A stretch of 64,000 nt of DNA, from the NCBI GenBank assembly GCA_910574455.1, contig CAJSYZ010000008.1, forward strand, positions 1,986,707-2,050,706. The letters are read 5' to 3'. A program made the translations under genes and the position numbers. This stretch comes from Trichaptum fuscoviolaceum (taxonomy: Eukaryota > Basidiomycota > Agaricomycetes > Hymenochaetales > Trichaptaceae). Positions 11,778 to 22,265 of the stretch are shown one piece after another (the first letter of the stretch is position 1; each line of letters starts with the position of its first letter). Below the pieces are notes generated by a model. It was not told the origin of the DNA, searched no databases, and saw nothing but the letters and a program-made list of their open reading frames with translations.

Positions 11778-12131
11778 TACGATGAAAGAATGTAGCGTGT
11801 AGAGTATGGTTAGTGTATAGCAGTTGGAAAGGAAAGTCTCTAACGAAGTATGAATCTGGATGAGTGAATGTCGGTTGCTTGAATCAATTGGAGTTGAGAA
11901 GGGTGTGATTGATGTGTGTGAGCCAAAAATAGGCAAAGCATTGAAGGCGCGTTCGAGAAAATCACACGCAAACAACCTCATTCAAGTAGAAGCCAGATGA
12001 ATTGCACAGCACTACACGGAGCATAGAACATGCAATAATATTTACGATGCAGGGAACTCGAATTAAAGTATCATATGCAGGCAACATAGGTTTTATTTAA
12101 TCGTAAAACGCCCAGACTCCCGGAGGTCAAT

Positions 12132-14270
12132 TCAAACAAGTTGATCGTCCTTTAACAGGTTTAACAAGACACCTTGCTCGATGGTAGTTTCCCATAACTC
12201 GATTTTCGTTCGAGCTAGCTCAGCTGCCAGCTGCTCACGCCGAGCCTTTGCCTTTTGTAGCACTTCATCTCGATCTAGTGTCTTTTTTGTTGGAGCGCCC
12301 GTTACCGGAGGCATGAACATGATGCCTCTCGTAGGCCGTGTAGTAACGCCGTCATCATGCGAAACTCTCTTGGTCGTCATAGGAGGAGGGATGGGTGGAG
12401 ATCTTCGACCGTCTGAGGTGATAGGTTTCGAAGAGGAAGATGAAGGTGCGTGAGGTATAGGAATGACAGGAGAAATTATGTCAGGGGATAACGAAGGGAG
12501 TGAGATACTCGACTGAATTGAAGAGGGGTCGACAACAGCAGAGGAAAGGTATTGGCCGGCATCGTCTATGGGAGGAGAGCATATCGGTATATCATTCACA
12601 TATTCCAGAAAATCTTGCCACCAACCTGATGAAGAATTTGTATCTAAAACTTGTCCACCTTGACCATCTGGTGGGACTGGTACTACCGTCAGCGCGCTCA
12701 TACCGTTCGACGCAATCTCCGAGTTCAGTGAAAGGCTATCCGTGGAAGGCAATAAATCCGAAGTCAAGTCCAATAAGGCAGGATCTATCGGTATATCAGA
12801 TAGATCGAAACCTCCAAAATCGAAGCCCAGGTCTGCATCCACCGTTTGCACAGGTGTACTATCATTGATAGAAGGCGCATTCTCCTTATCCCCCGCTGTC
12901 GTTCTGGTGAGGTCGAATGGAGTGGATAAACGAGTAGAGGATGTCAACGTGGGCGAGTTCGATATTGTTGGAGAGAGGTCCATTGAGGTGGTAACTGGAA
13001 GATCGTTCTGAAAGGTACGAGTCTCGTCGGCGGTGAGGGACGCTAGGAGTGTCTCGAGTTCGGTGCTAAACGTACTATTCCATTCACTTCCAGACACTGA
13101 TGGCGGAGGCTCAGAACCAATGGCGGTTTGGGTCGAATGCAATTGGAGTAAAGCCTGACTTGCATCTTGCGAGTCCGAAGACGCTGTTTCGGAGTCCTTC
13201 AACTGTGATTTGTAGTACACGCCAGGTTTATAGTCTGGCTTGGACTTCTTCGCTGACTTCTCCCCCTCTGTTTCCCCTACATACGACTTCGCCGCTGCCT
13301 TTTGTACCGCTTCTCTGATCAGCGAGATAAGCTCCTTAACCAACTTCTTCTCCCTCTCCTTCTCCCAAGTCTGTCGATAGTCTCTTGGCCCTTCATCGCC
13401 CTGAAACGGATAAGGAACATCCCAATCCCCTGCCCCTGCTGGTACTGAGTTTATTTTCCGTTTCTTAACTGGTGGGGCTTCCTTTTCTCCTCCATGTGGC
13501 AGTGGATGTCCGTTTTGGTAGAGGGGAATGTGCGCACCAGAACAACATCCGACCTCAGCAGAACATCCAAAGTAAGGTAACAAAGATCGAAGAACGGGGA
13601 AGATATTTTGCTGCGCGACAAGCGTATCCACAATCGACTGTTCATTGGGCACTGGCAAGTTTGACGGAAGCTGAGATTGACGTGCTTTCCACGCCGATTT
13701 GCTAATGGATGGTGCTTCATCTTCAACAACAATAGGATTATGCGCTGATGTCCCTCGACTACTCCGGGTATTCAGCTGCGAGGGATTGATACCAGCTACG
13801 ACACCAGCCAACCCAAGCAACGCCTGTTGACTCCTAAGGAAATTCGGAGGAAGAGGGCCACTCGTGTCCGGAAGACTCAATGAAGGCCCATTCGGCGTAG
13901 GCGCAGGCGTTGTCGACTTTGCCTTTCGTTTTGATGGCTTTGAGTGGGCACGAGGGGCTGCTGCAACCGATGTCGCACGATCCTCGTTTGCATTTGCGCG
14001 CGCCTGCGATAAAGCATAGAGCGGGCGTGATGGCTGCGCTCGAGTTATCTGCGGCCTCGGGGGTGACGCTGGGAGGTTCACGAGAGGTTCAGAACTGGTG
14101 AGGGAACCAGGAAGTGCAATGGTCCCCACATTTTTAGGCACTGCACTACTGGCGCTTGGGCTGCCAGGGAGTGCGAGCGACGGTGACCTACCTCTGACCT
14201 GCCGCGGTGAGGAGGGCGGCGACCCAAAAAGCGAGTCGGTGTCGTCGAGATCGACGCCGACGTCTGTCAT
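12132..14270 (-). CDS. Unrecognised Pro/Ser-rich protein, probably nuclear
   Basis: A single uninterrupted frame of 712 codons from the first ATG (14270). I do not recognise a known domain. The N-terminus is acidic then Pro/Ser-rich (DDTDSLFGSPPSSPRQ), with basic clusters that look like nuclear localisation signals (KPSKRKAKS near 115, VKKRKIN near 270). The middle has the most conserved-looking, least low-complexity piece (DWDVPYPFQGDEGPRDYRQ followed by a charged helix). The last 60 residues form a probable coiled coil (KARREQLAAELARTKIELWE). Much of the rest is Ser/Thr-rich and likely disordered. A transcription- or chromatin-related role is possible but is only inference from composition. 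Confidence 0.75.
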   Translation of the reverse strand: MTDVGVDLDDTDSLFGSPPSSPRQVRGRSPSLALPGSPSASSAVPKNVGTIALPGSLTSSEPLVNLPASPPRPQITRAQPSRPLYALSQARANANEDRATSVAAAPRAHSKPSKRKAKSTTPAPTPNGPSLSLPDTSGPLPPNFLRSQQALLGLAGVVAGINPSQLNTRSSRGTSAHNPIVVEDEAPSISKSAWKARQSQLPSNLPVPNEQSIVDTLVAQQNIFPVLRSLLPYFGCSAEVGCCSGAHIPLYQNGHPLPHGGEKEAPPVKKRKINSVPAGAGDWDVPYPFQGDEGPRDYRQTWEKEREKKLVKELISLIREAVQKAAAKSYVGETEGEKSAKKSKPDYKPGVYYKSQLKDSETASSDSQDASQALLQLHSTQTAIGSEPPPSVSGSEWNSTFSTELETLLASLTADETRTFQNDLPVTTSMDLSPTISNSPTLTSSTRLSTPFDLTRTTAGDKENAPSINDSTPVQTVDADLGFDFGGFDLSDIPIDPALLDLTSDLLPSTDSLSLNSEIASNGMSALTVVPVPPDGQGGQVLDTNSSSGWWQDFLEYVNDIPICSPPIDDAGQYLSSAVVDPSSIQSSISLPSLSPDIISPVIPIPHAPSSSSSKPITSDGRRSPPIPPPMTTKRVSHDDGVTTRPTRGIMFMPPVTGAPTKKTLDRDEVLQKAKARREQLAAELARTKIELWETTIEQGVLLNLLKDDQLV

Positions 14271-14484
14271 CGAGGCATTGACGATGTCGAAGATTAAAGA
14301 TGATGGAGATGGTCGAAAGTGAACGTGCAAACCATGAAGTTAATGAAAAACGGCTCCGTGAAGCTCAAGTTACCCACGGCCCAAAAAGCTTATCAAATGA
14401 CTAAGCAACGCTTTCTTTCTTTTCTCTTCTCTTCCATTCTGCTGCTATCAGATGGAATCTCTCGCAATCATCGAACTTCTTACA

Positions 14485-16610
14485 TTACATCCCCCATTTC
14501 AACGCTGAAGATGCTTTTCCAAAAACTGAACGTGGTGGGGCAGCCTCTTTAATTGGTGAAAGATCTGTCGGTATCCCCAACCCTCCATCAACCTGTGAAA
14601 TCATTTAGAACTTGCTGCAAACACAATAATACCAGTTCAGTGAATGATCAGACACACCTTCGGAAGATCGCCCCAAGGGAACGTCAGCTCCTTCGAAGCA
14701 GCACCGAATATCTTCTTCTTTTTCTTCTTCGGTTGGGCCTCCTGATCACCCTCGTCTACCTCAACCTCGGCGTCTTTTCTCCCCTGAAGACTTCCCTGAC
14801 TAGAAGCTGCTTTGCGTCTGCCGGCCTGAATTGGAGATTTGGATTTGGAAACCGGCGGGTCGTTGCTTTCGGACGCATCCTTAACAGACTTAGTCGCTCT
14901 CTTGCTTACCGCCACCACTCTCTCCTTGCCTTTCCCCTTCCCCTTGCTAGGTACCCTGGTGTTCTCCTCGTTCTCCGATTCCAGAGGCGCGGTAGCCTTC
15001 CCTTTCCCTTTGTCTCGAACCTTTGGTCGAGGAGGTTCCGGTTCCTCCTGCTCACTCTTGGACTCCTGCTGCTCTTTCCGCTTTCTCGTAGGACCCGTAG
15101 CAGTTCGTTTTCGCTGTGTCTTCGTTTGCCCATGTGGCTCGTCATCGCTGCCAGCAGCTGATACAACTTCGTCCTGGTGCTTCGGGTTTTGGTATGCCTC
15201 CCTCGGCCGAACCCTCTGTTGGGCAACCGGTGTTATCGCTAGCTCGACTTCTCGTTCCGATCCCGCAACTCTGTTGCTGTCTTCGCTGCTAGAAGGTGGC
15301 TTTACTTCTCGCACCTTCCCCTTACCCTGATGTATAAGACATGAGAGACTCTTATGCGTATAAAGTTCATTTTAAAGACTGACCTTCGCCTCGGATGTTT
15401 TTTCTTTCGTCATTTGCAATTTCTCTAGAAGTTTCCGAGTCTTCGACAGTTCCTCTTCCGCTTGGGCCAACTCTTCCTTAAGTCTTTCGGAGATATCCTG
15501 CGCTTCGGTCACCAGATTCTATTTGCATGTTAAGTACACATAACAATGTCAACAAGAGGAATGTACAAACAGCCATGTTATCATTCGCGCTCTTCAATTT
15601 CTCCACTCGTTTTTGCTCCTTCTCCAGAGCTTTCGCGTTGTCCTTTACCTCTTTCGCTAGCTCCTTGACCCTTACCTGTAGCTCCTTGACCTCAACTTCT
15701 AATTCAATCTTCCGCTTGCGCATTTCCTCCATCTGCGCGCCACCCTTAGAGTCAAGGCTCTGCCATTTGTCTAGCTGTCGCTTGAGATCCGCATTCGTTC
15801 GCTGGAGTTCTCCGTTAGTGCTTTCCAACTCCTTGATCGTAGTTTTAGCACCATCTAGTTGAAGTGATGTCCTGTCTAGTTGAGTCGCAGTTGCTGCGGA
15901 TGTAGCAGATAGCGTTGTCTTCTCTTCCCGCAATTCTGTGAGCTGAGCCTGTGAAAAAGAACACAATTCGTGAACGCCGACGTAGGATTGAAATGAGAAC
16001 ATACCTTCGCCTCTTCTAACTGTTCGGAAGTCAGCTTGAGTTTGGCTTGCGCCCCGTTGGATCTGCTTGTCTCGGCCTTCAACTGTGCATTCAATGCAGC
16101 CACAGTCTTCTCGTGATAGGCCACATATTCCGCAGCGTCTTGTTCGTACTGTTCGGTCGCCTCCTCAAGTGAATCCTCGAGTTCGGCCACTTTTGCTTCG
16201 AGCTGCGACTCCTTCACCCAGAACAGCGTTAGCCTATGATCGCGAACCAGGACGTTCAGTTGTTCTTTCCTAAGCTCCTCCCTCTCTTTTATCTGCTCTG
16301 TCTGAGCCTTGTTCAGTTCAATTTGAGTCCGGAGGTGCACGATTCGGTGGACACCCAGAAGCGAGTCGCATCCTTCTTTCCACTCTTCCCTCTCCTTCTG
16401 AGCCGCAAGGCGTATCTTATTCACAGCATCCATACCGCGGTCCTTCTCGTCCGAGAGCTCCTGCTGAAGCTTCTTAATGGCATGTTCGGACGCCCGGTTC
16501 TTTTGAACAAGCTCGTCAATATGTTTCTGAAGCGACGTGACCATGGCTTCCTGAGGCGCTGTCGACGGTGCGGCCAGATTTCGCACAGGGCTACGAGCCA
16601 TTAGAGCCAT
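14485..16610 (-). CDS. Long coiled-coil protein with basic C-terminal region, function unknown
   Basis: Five exons (16610-16005, 15948-15571, 15518-15384, 15326-14658, 14592-14485; introns 56, 52, 57 and 65 bp) join in frame to 631 residues. Residues ~15-370 are almost continuous heptad-type coiled coil (QLTELREEKTTLSATSAAT, KELEKEQKRVEKL-like runs). Residues ~380-590 are highly charged and low in hydrophobics, with many KGKGK/KRK blocks resembling nuclear signals. The C-terminus is different: a K6 run, then IFGAASKELTFPWGDLP and VFGKASSALKWGM, hydrophobic islands that look like conserved docking motifs. The layout (long coiled coil, basic disordered region, short tail motifs) recalls kinetochore, spindle-pole or nuclear-pore scaffold proteins, but I cannot name it. 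Confidence 0.78.
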
Positions 16611-17436
16611 TGTCGACAACCTTCAGCGATCGCGATAAAAGCCGGGAGATCAGTGGTTGTTCTAGAGTAAAGTTGAGGCGCGTCGGAACGCGCGACGCGT
16701 CAAGCGGTCGAACCACTGGCACAGCGTGAACACCCGGACCGTGGACGCGTCAGTGTGGCTCAGACAATACTGCAAGACAATTCTATCCCTTCAATTTCTT
16801 AAGTGAACGACTTGAATGGGAGGGAGAAATACGAATTCTTAACCGCACGATACGCGAAATACCCAAATTTCGACGAGCAGCAACCAGTTCAGCCTACTAA
16901 AATCCAGATGCAAAGAAGTGCACCACATGAGCTAGCAACAACTCGGGACACTGGCACACAAATGTGAGTCTGTATTTCGCCTATACAACTGCCGATCGGT
17001 AGATCTAAAAGACCATAGGCTCAAAAAGGTATAGAGAAACAATCTTTAGCAGATCGATAACGCTTCTCATTGCAATTGAAGAACTCTACTGATACAAATT
17101 GAAGACCTAAGAAGCAGCAAATTTGTCGCCAAGTTATGAAACTCCACATCATCGTAGAAGAGCGTGATTAGAGCGATTAAACAGGCTTGTAAATCCTGGC
17201 CAACCAATATTAAGAAAAATGCATCCAGATCCAACGCTTATTGTCAACGGAACGTGGACGAAAGAGACGGCGGATGATGGTGGACGAAAACTATCTAGGA
17301 GTAAAAGAACGTAGGGAAGGCGACTTATATAGTACCCCCTCTTTCGGAGTTTAAATAGAAGTTCAGGGCTGGTGTTTACTAACTTGAAAGGGCCCGGGCT
17401 CCGAGTCTCAGATTCAACGTACAAGTAAGTTATACG
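16611..17436. other. Intergenic stretch
   Basis: Upstream region of the coiled-coil gene. No gene, repeat or RNA is supported between the gene start and the foldback element. Confidence 0.5.
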
Positions 17437-17440
17437 TTAA

Positions 17441-17963
17441 CCACCAGTCTCCTACCCAAACCCTCCCACGGTTCGGAAGAGGCCGAGGCCTCAGGGAACA
17501 GGTAAAGTTGAGGGGGACCCATTTCCTCCCGTAGGGAGGGTCTGGCTTATAACATTTTAGCCGAGGCCCGACCATCGTCAGGGTCCACCTCCCGCCCATT
17601 GTTTTCGTGGGAACAGTGCGCTTGGACAGCTTTTTGACAAAATATTCATTTTGTTGAATTTCACGGACTTTGGCAGCAGTTACATGATATATATATTCAT
17701 TTCTAGTCTGTATAAATAGTGCTAGAAAATATTCAACTGAGTCTCATTTACCAAAGTTCTTTGAGTTCATACCGAAGCTCCCAAAAGCCGATGTTCCCAC
17801 GAAGACAATGGGCGGGAGGTGGACCCTGACGATGGTCGGGCCTCGGCTAAAATGTTATAAGCCAGACCCTCCCTACGGGAGGAAATGGGTCCCCCTCAAC
17901 TTTACCTGGACCCTGAGGCCTCGGCCTCTTCCGAACCGTGGGAGGGTTTGGGTAGGAGACTGG
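17441..17963. mobile_element. Foldback MITE flanked by TTAA (piggyBac-like)
   Basis: Two arms of about 175 bp (17441-17615 and 17792-17963) are near-perfect inverted copies around a loop of about 176 nt that is A/T-rich and unrelated. Both arms contain the same Gly/Arg-rich-looking frame, which is merely the repeat read twice. TTAA sits at both outer edges (17437-17440 and 17964-17967), the duplication made by piggyBac transposases, and the ends start with CC. The left end has an extra CCA. No coding capacity. A transcript would fold into a long hairpin, so it could also feed RNA silencing. Confidence 0.75.
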
Positions 17964-18018
17964 TTAACCACACTCTTCTTGGACACATCTGTAAATCGCC
18001 TCCAATAACCGAAGGCAG

Positions 18019-18844
18019 TAGTCTCGTTACCAGACCAGGCTACTTTCCGGTTTGTCTGCCTGTGGCAGACACGGCGCAGCCGGTCTGGTTTCCGAGCGCT
18101 AAAATTAGCTGAAGATGCAGGGAGTTTGAAATAAATACAAATGTAGTAGTGGTTCCGTAGATATAATCATGTAATCAGGGACTAAAAGTTTAATTTTATT
18201 TACGGAACATTGCCGTCATGGTATGTCACATAGATGCGTGCGTAGTTGACGCGTGCCACTGCCAGTGAGCGCTTCGACGGCGCTTGCTTCTCTCACATCG
18301 ACTCCTCACTGTCGGAAATGTACCCAGTGCAACAACAACAACAACAACAACAACAGCAACAGATATCACTCTTAGGATATTGATTTCATACGGAACAGTC
18401 GCAGAAGCACCTAGTAGTGGACTGCAATAGGTCAAAGGTCCTACCTTTTACGAGGCTCGCATACAAGGTGCCTATGGTCTCCTTCGCTCTCCGCCAATGA
18501 ATATGTCTGTCATCGAATTTATACTTCATATTCTGTCTAAAGACTCCGACTACGCAGTCACTAGGACAAGCTTCATGAAGAGTTCTACGAATATCGCCGC
18601 TCTGCTTATATGACCCTGATTCTGACGCGTTTAGGGCGTGACAAAATTATGAATAAACGAGAAAAGTCTAAAATTAACCTACTATTACATGAGCAAGACC
18701 TATGATATCACTACCTTATGTGGGTTTATTTCAAACTCCCTGCATCATCAGCTAATTTTAGAGGCTCGGATACCAGGCCGGCTACGCCGAGTCTGCCACA
18801 GCAGACATATACAAAAAAAGTAGCCTGGCCTGGTCACGAGGCTA
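18019..18844. mobile_element. Long-TIR non-autonomous element, Mutator-like (9-bp TSD)
   Basis: The 826-bp element is bounded by a perfect 9-bp direct repeat CGAAGGCAG (18010-18018 and 18845-18853). Its ends are inverted repeats of about 125 bp: left TAGTCTCGTTACCAGACC, right (reverse complement) TAGCCTCGTGACCAGGCC, both running on to CTCCCTGCATC and TTTATTTCAAAC-type sequence. Long TIRs with a 9-bp duplication are typical of Mutator-like elements. The interior (18140-18715) has no transposase; it carries a CAA microsatellite and unrecognised single-copy sequence. Confidence 0.75.
18330..18360 (+). repeat. (CAA)n microsatellite
   Basis: About nine CAA units, one interrupted by CAG, inside the Mutator-like element. 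Confidence 0.9.
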
Positions 18845-19067
18845 CGAAGGCAGAGCACGCAGCCTATGGTCTAGTATCAATTCGCTTGGCCAAGTCGTCT
18901 TGTTTATACCGCTTGAGTTCCTCACGCCGGCGAATAACTCAGTAGTCACCAGGTCATCCTGCACACTGGCAGCTGCCAAGGCTATTTCCAGCATGGATAT
19001 TTATTGGAAGGTTGTCGGACTGCTATTGGCATCACTCAGGCCTTGGTCTACCCCCGCTCTCCAAAAG

Positions 19068-21757
19068 ATGTCACTTCATCCTCGCGATCGCAAAGAGAAT
19101 CCCTTGATGGTGGGGTGTTGTCAAGTCAACCTGTACAGCGCGGGTCTAAAACTTACTCCTGTGCTATTAGCTTCAATTCTTTACTTGGGAAAGCAGAGGA
19201 GACGATCAATGCAGCTGGTGGAAGCACTTTGAGCAAGAAGTTCCTCATCTTCGAAATCTAGGTGTCACTCATGTATGGCTTCCGCCTCCCAACAAGGCAA
19301 TGTCAAAGGTCGGGATGTTCGGTAGTTTATCACTACAAAACGTTGATTTATGTCCGCAGCAAGGGGCAGGTTATGATGCCTATGATCTTGTAAGCATTTC
19401 GGTCTTCACGTTAAGCACTTAAATTTTAAACATCGCTTACTCTATAAGTGGGATCTCGGAGAGTTTGACCAGAAAGGAACCATCGCAACTCGATGGGGAA
19501 CGAAGGAAGAGTTTGTACGGGCATGCTCCGTCGCTAAAGCAATTGGTATTGAGATCATCATAGATGCTGTTCTAGGCGTCAGTCCCTTGTTTTCCCCTTC
19601 TCATTGGCGATCCTGAGCAGAAAGCAAAGCATAAACTAGGTGGTGATAGAAAAGAGACTTTCAATGCTGTTCCCGTAAGACCTGACAATCGTCTTATACA
19701 CGATGGACCTGCAAGGGAGATAGAGGTGAGTGTGCATTTTGTTTCTTGGGATACCTTACTTCTTCTGAAAACGCTCGTACCCCAGGCATGGACGGGTTAT
19801 GATTTCCCTGGGAGAAAGGATAAAGTCAGCAAATTCATCAAAATTTGTTTTTCCAGATACCTCATGATTATAATACTATTAGTACAGCTTCATGAAATGG
19901 AACCATGAACATTTCACAGGTATTTCTTGTATATTTCTCACTATTCATGTCTAACTATCCACTTCGATCACCGTTCTTTCAGGCGTCGATTACGATTCTA
20001 AAACACGCTCTAATAACATACACTACATAATTAGTCCGAGGCGCACAGGCTGGTCAAGATTTGTCGATAACGAATTCGGGAATTACGATTACTTGCTAGG
20101 CTGTGATGTAAGAAAGTTTTCTACGCGCATTGCCTTCGTACTCGTCTCGAATATCACCTACTTACATAGATTGATCACACGCATCCCGATGTGCGGGAAG
20201 ACTTGTTCAACTGGGGTTCTTGGATACTCGAAGTCAGTCCCATGACTTGTCTTTGACGGCATAAACCTGTCTCATATCCAATCTTAAAGACTTCCGGAGC
20301 AACCGGATTTCGACTAGATGCTATAAAGCATATGGATAGGAGGTTTCTTGTCGAATTCGTAAGTCCTTGTCGAATAACAACAAGCAGCTGCAAGAACTCT
20401 GATCGACTTTCTGCCAGCTTGAGCGTGTCAAGAAAAATACGAAACAGAAGGCTCTCTTTGCAGTATCCGAGTACTGGTCAGGAGAGTAAGTGTAGATAGC
20501 TGTTCTGAGGCCACTCTGCCTGAAGTCGAATTGCGTTTAGCATAGAGCGATTAGAGGCCTACACAAAGTTCTTTCGAGGACATGTACGGTTCATATCTCG
20601 GCTTCTGGTACTCAACGTTAACAGGGTTCACAGTCCGCATTCTTCGACGTACCCCTGCATTATAGGCTTCATGAAGCCAGCAAACAAGGCTCGAAGTTCG
20701 ACCTTCGTACCATCTTCCAGCGAACACTCGTTGAGCGGCGTCCTTGGGATGCCGTAACCTTTGTGGACAATCATGAGTTGAGCCCGCTCTTTCCACGCAC
20801 TGCGAAAGCCACTAATTTTACCCCGCTAGTACGGTGCGTTTCGTCGTTGAGTCTCTTTAAAACAAGGGCTATACCTACTCCTGGTATGCAGCAAAAGGGC
20901 CAAACGCTGGAAAGCTGGGTAAGTCTTATGGCTCGATCACCCAATTTCAGCGGTTTAGACTTCTCTCATACAAATGCACAGGTAGAATCGGGGTTTAAAT
21001 TGCAGGCTTATACTTTGACGCTCCTGCGGGGCAACGGTTTTCCGTAGGTCCCTTCCCTTTTCTATATCGTTGATATTCAAGCGTATGTCCCCTAAATTCC
21101 CATCCTTATTAGCTGTGTCTTCTATGGTGACCTATATCCGAATAAAGAATGCTACAACGCGCAAATTGCGAAGAAGCTCGAGCGCCTCGTCTTGGCCAGA
21201 AAGCGTTTCGCGTACGGTCAAACAGTCGATTACTTCCAGCACCCCAATTGCATCGGGTTCGTGCGCACAGGGGACGAACAGCACCCTGGCTGTGCGGTCA
21301 TGCTGCGGACTAGCGATGTCGCACCCGAGAGCCATGATAGGTGAGAGTGCAAATTCGGTATCTTTAGTAAAAAAAAAAAATAGTACAGACCAGCTAACTC
21401 TCCCGATCATAGCTCGCGAATCGCTGACGCCACATCGTCAGAGCGCGAGGCCCTATATGCTAGATTGAATATAAAGATGCGAGCTGTGGTTCTTAGACAG
21501 GTACGAATTTCCATCCGACATCCCGGAAGATCATGTCGGTTTCAATACTGATTTGTTCGTCCTGGTGATCCCCTACGCACTAGAAGTCTGGTCGGCCAAC
21601 AAGCGCCATTCAATGCGAATATCGGGATTTCTTAGAGGACGGCCCGGATGCACAGAAAGTTCGCGTCGACTCGGATGGATGGGCTACTTTCCCATGTCCT
21701 GCTTCCGGTGTAGCGGTATGGGTAGCCGACGATGTATATCTCGATCGTACCGTGTAA
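19068..21757 (+). pseudogene. Decaying GH13 (subfamily 5-like, intracellular) alpha-amylase gene
   Basis: Many exons still read as alpha-amylase when normal introns are removed: 19068-19109 and 19171-19308 (NPLM, LQFFTWESRGDDQCSWWKHF, THVWLPPPNKAMSK), 19360-19389 (QGAGYDAYDL), 19449-19574 (WDLGEFDQKG, IIIDAVL), 19786 onward (AWTGYDFPGRKDK) and 19983-20107 (FGNYDYLLGCD). Later come GFRLDAIKHM (nucleophile Asp), ALFAVSEYWSG (acid Glu), FFDVPLHY and VDNHE, ending ASGVAVWVADDVYLDRTV and TAA at 21757. Lesions: the Asn-His of catalytic region I (expected LNHK) is lost at a bad splice donor (GG at 19575); the exon before WNHEHFTG is out of frame (about 19825-19890); region IV has NHE for the invariant NHD; frames break and stops appear at 21330-21640. 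No signal peptide, as in intracellular fungal GH13 enzymes. The 9-bp-TSD transposon sits 220 bp upstream. Confidence 0.82.
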
Positions 21758-22265
21758 CTAAATGGATACGGGTTTGCTATGCAGAAGGATGAAAATCTTG
21801 GAATACAATCACTTTTACATTAGCTATAAACATTTTTTTACTCCTTTAAAGTAGATAGTCAAATCCTTGATGGTGGTGCTGTAAATGTGAGTGAAGCGAA
21901 GACTGAAATGAATGAAGAGAAGAATAGAGGACATCCGATGAACAGTACAACAATTTTGGTTTCTTTTGGGTTTCCCCCCGCGCGGAAGACTACAGACGAT
22001 ACCTCTTAAGAGAGGACGCTACAGAAGGGTGAGAAAGAGGGGTGGACAGCAAGTAGACAACAGCGGATACGGGAGAGGATGCGACGTTAGTATTTTTTGC
22101 GACAAGGAGTGCCCATTGATTTGCGGGCGTCATGAATCCAGAGAAAGAGAAAGTTGTAAAGGAGGGTGTGTGTGTGCGACATACAACAGCTGAGTGAATC
22201 CAAGAGAAAAAAGGTGGGAAGAGAGGATAGAGGCGAGAGGCGAGAGGTGAAAGGTGAGAGGAAGA
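21758..22265. other. Intergenic region between convergent amylase pseudogene and transporter
   Basis: No gene. Purine-rich tracts (GAGAG, GGTGAGAGG) at 22140-22265 probably belong to the 3' end of the transporter transcript. Confidence 0.5.

Noticed and set aside
14553..15330. Two long plus-strand frames (202 and 163 codons)
   Set aside because: Antisense of the Lys/Glu/Ser-rich exon of the coiled-coil gene; composition mirrors that exon.
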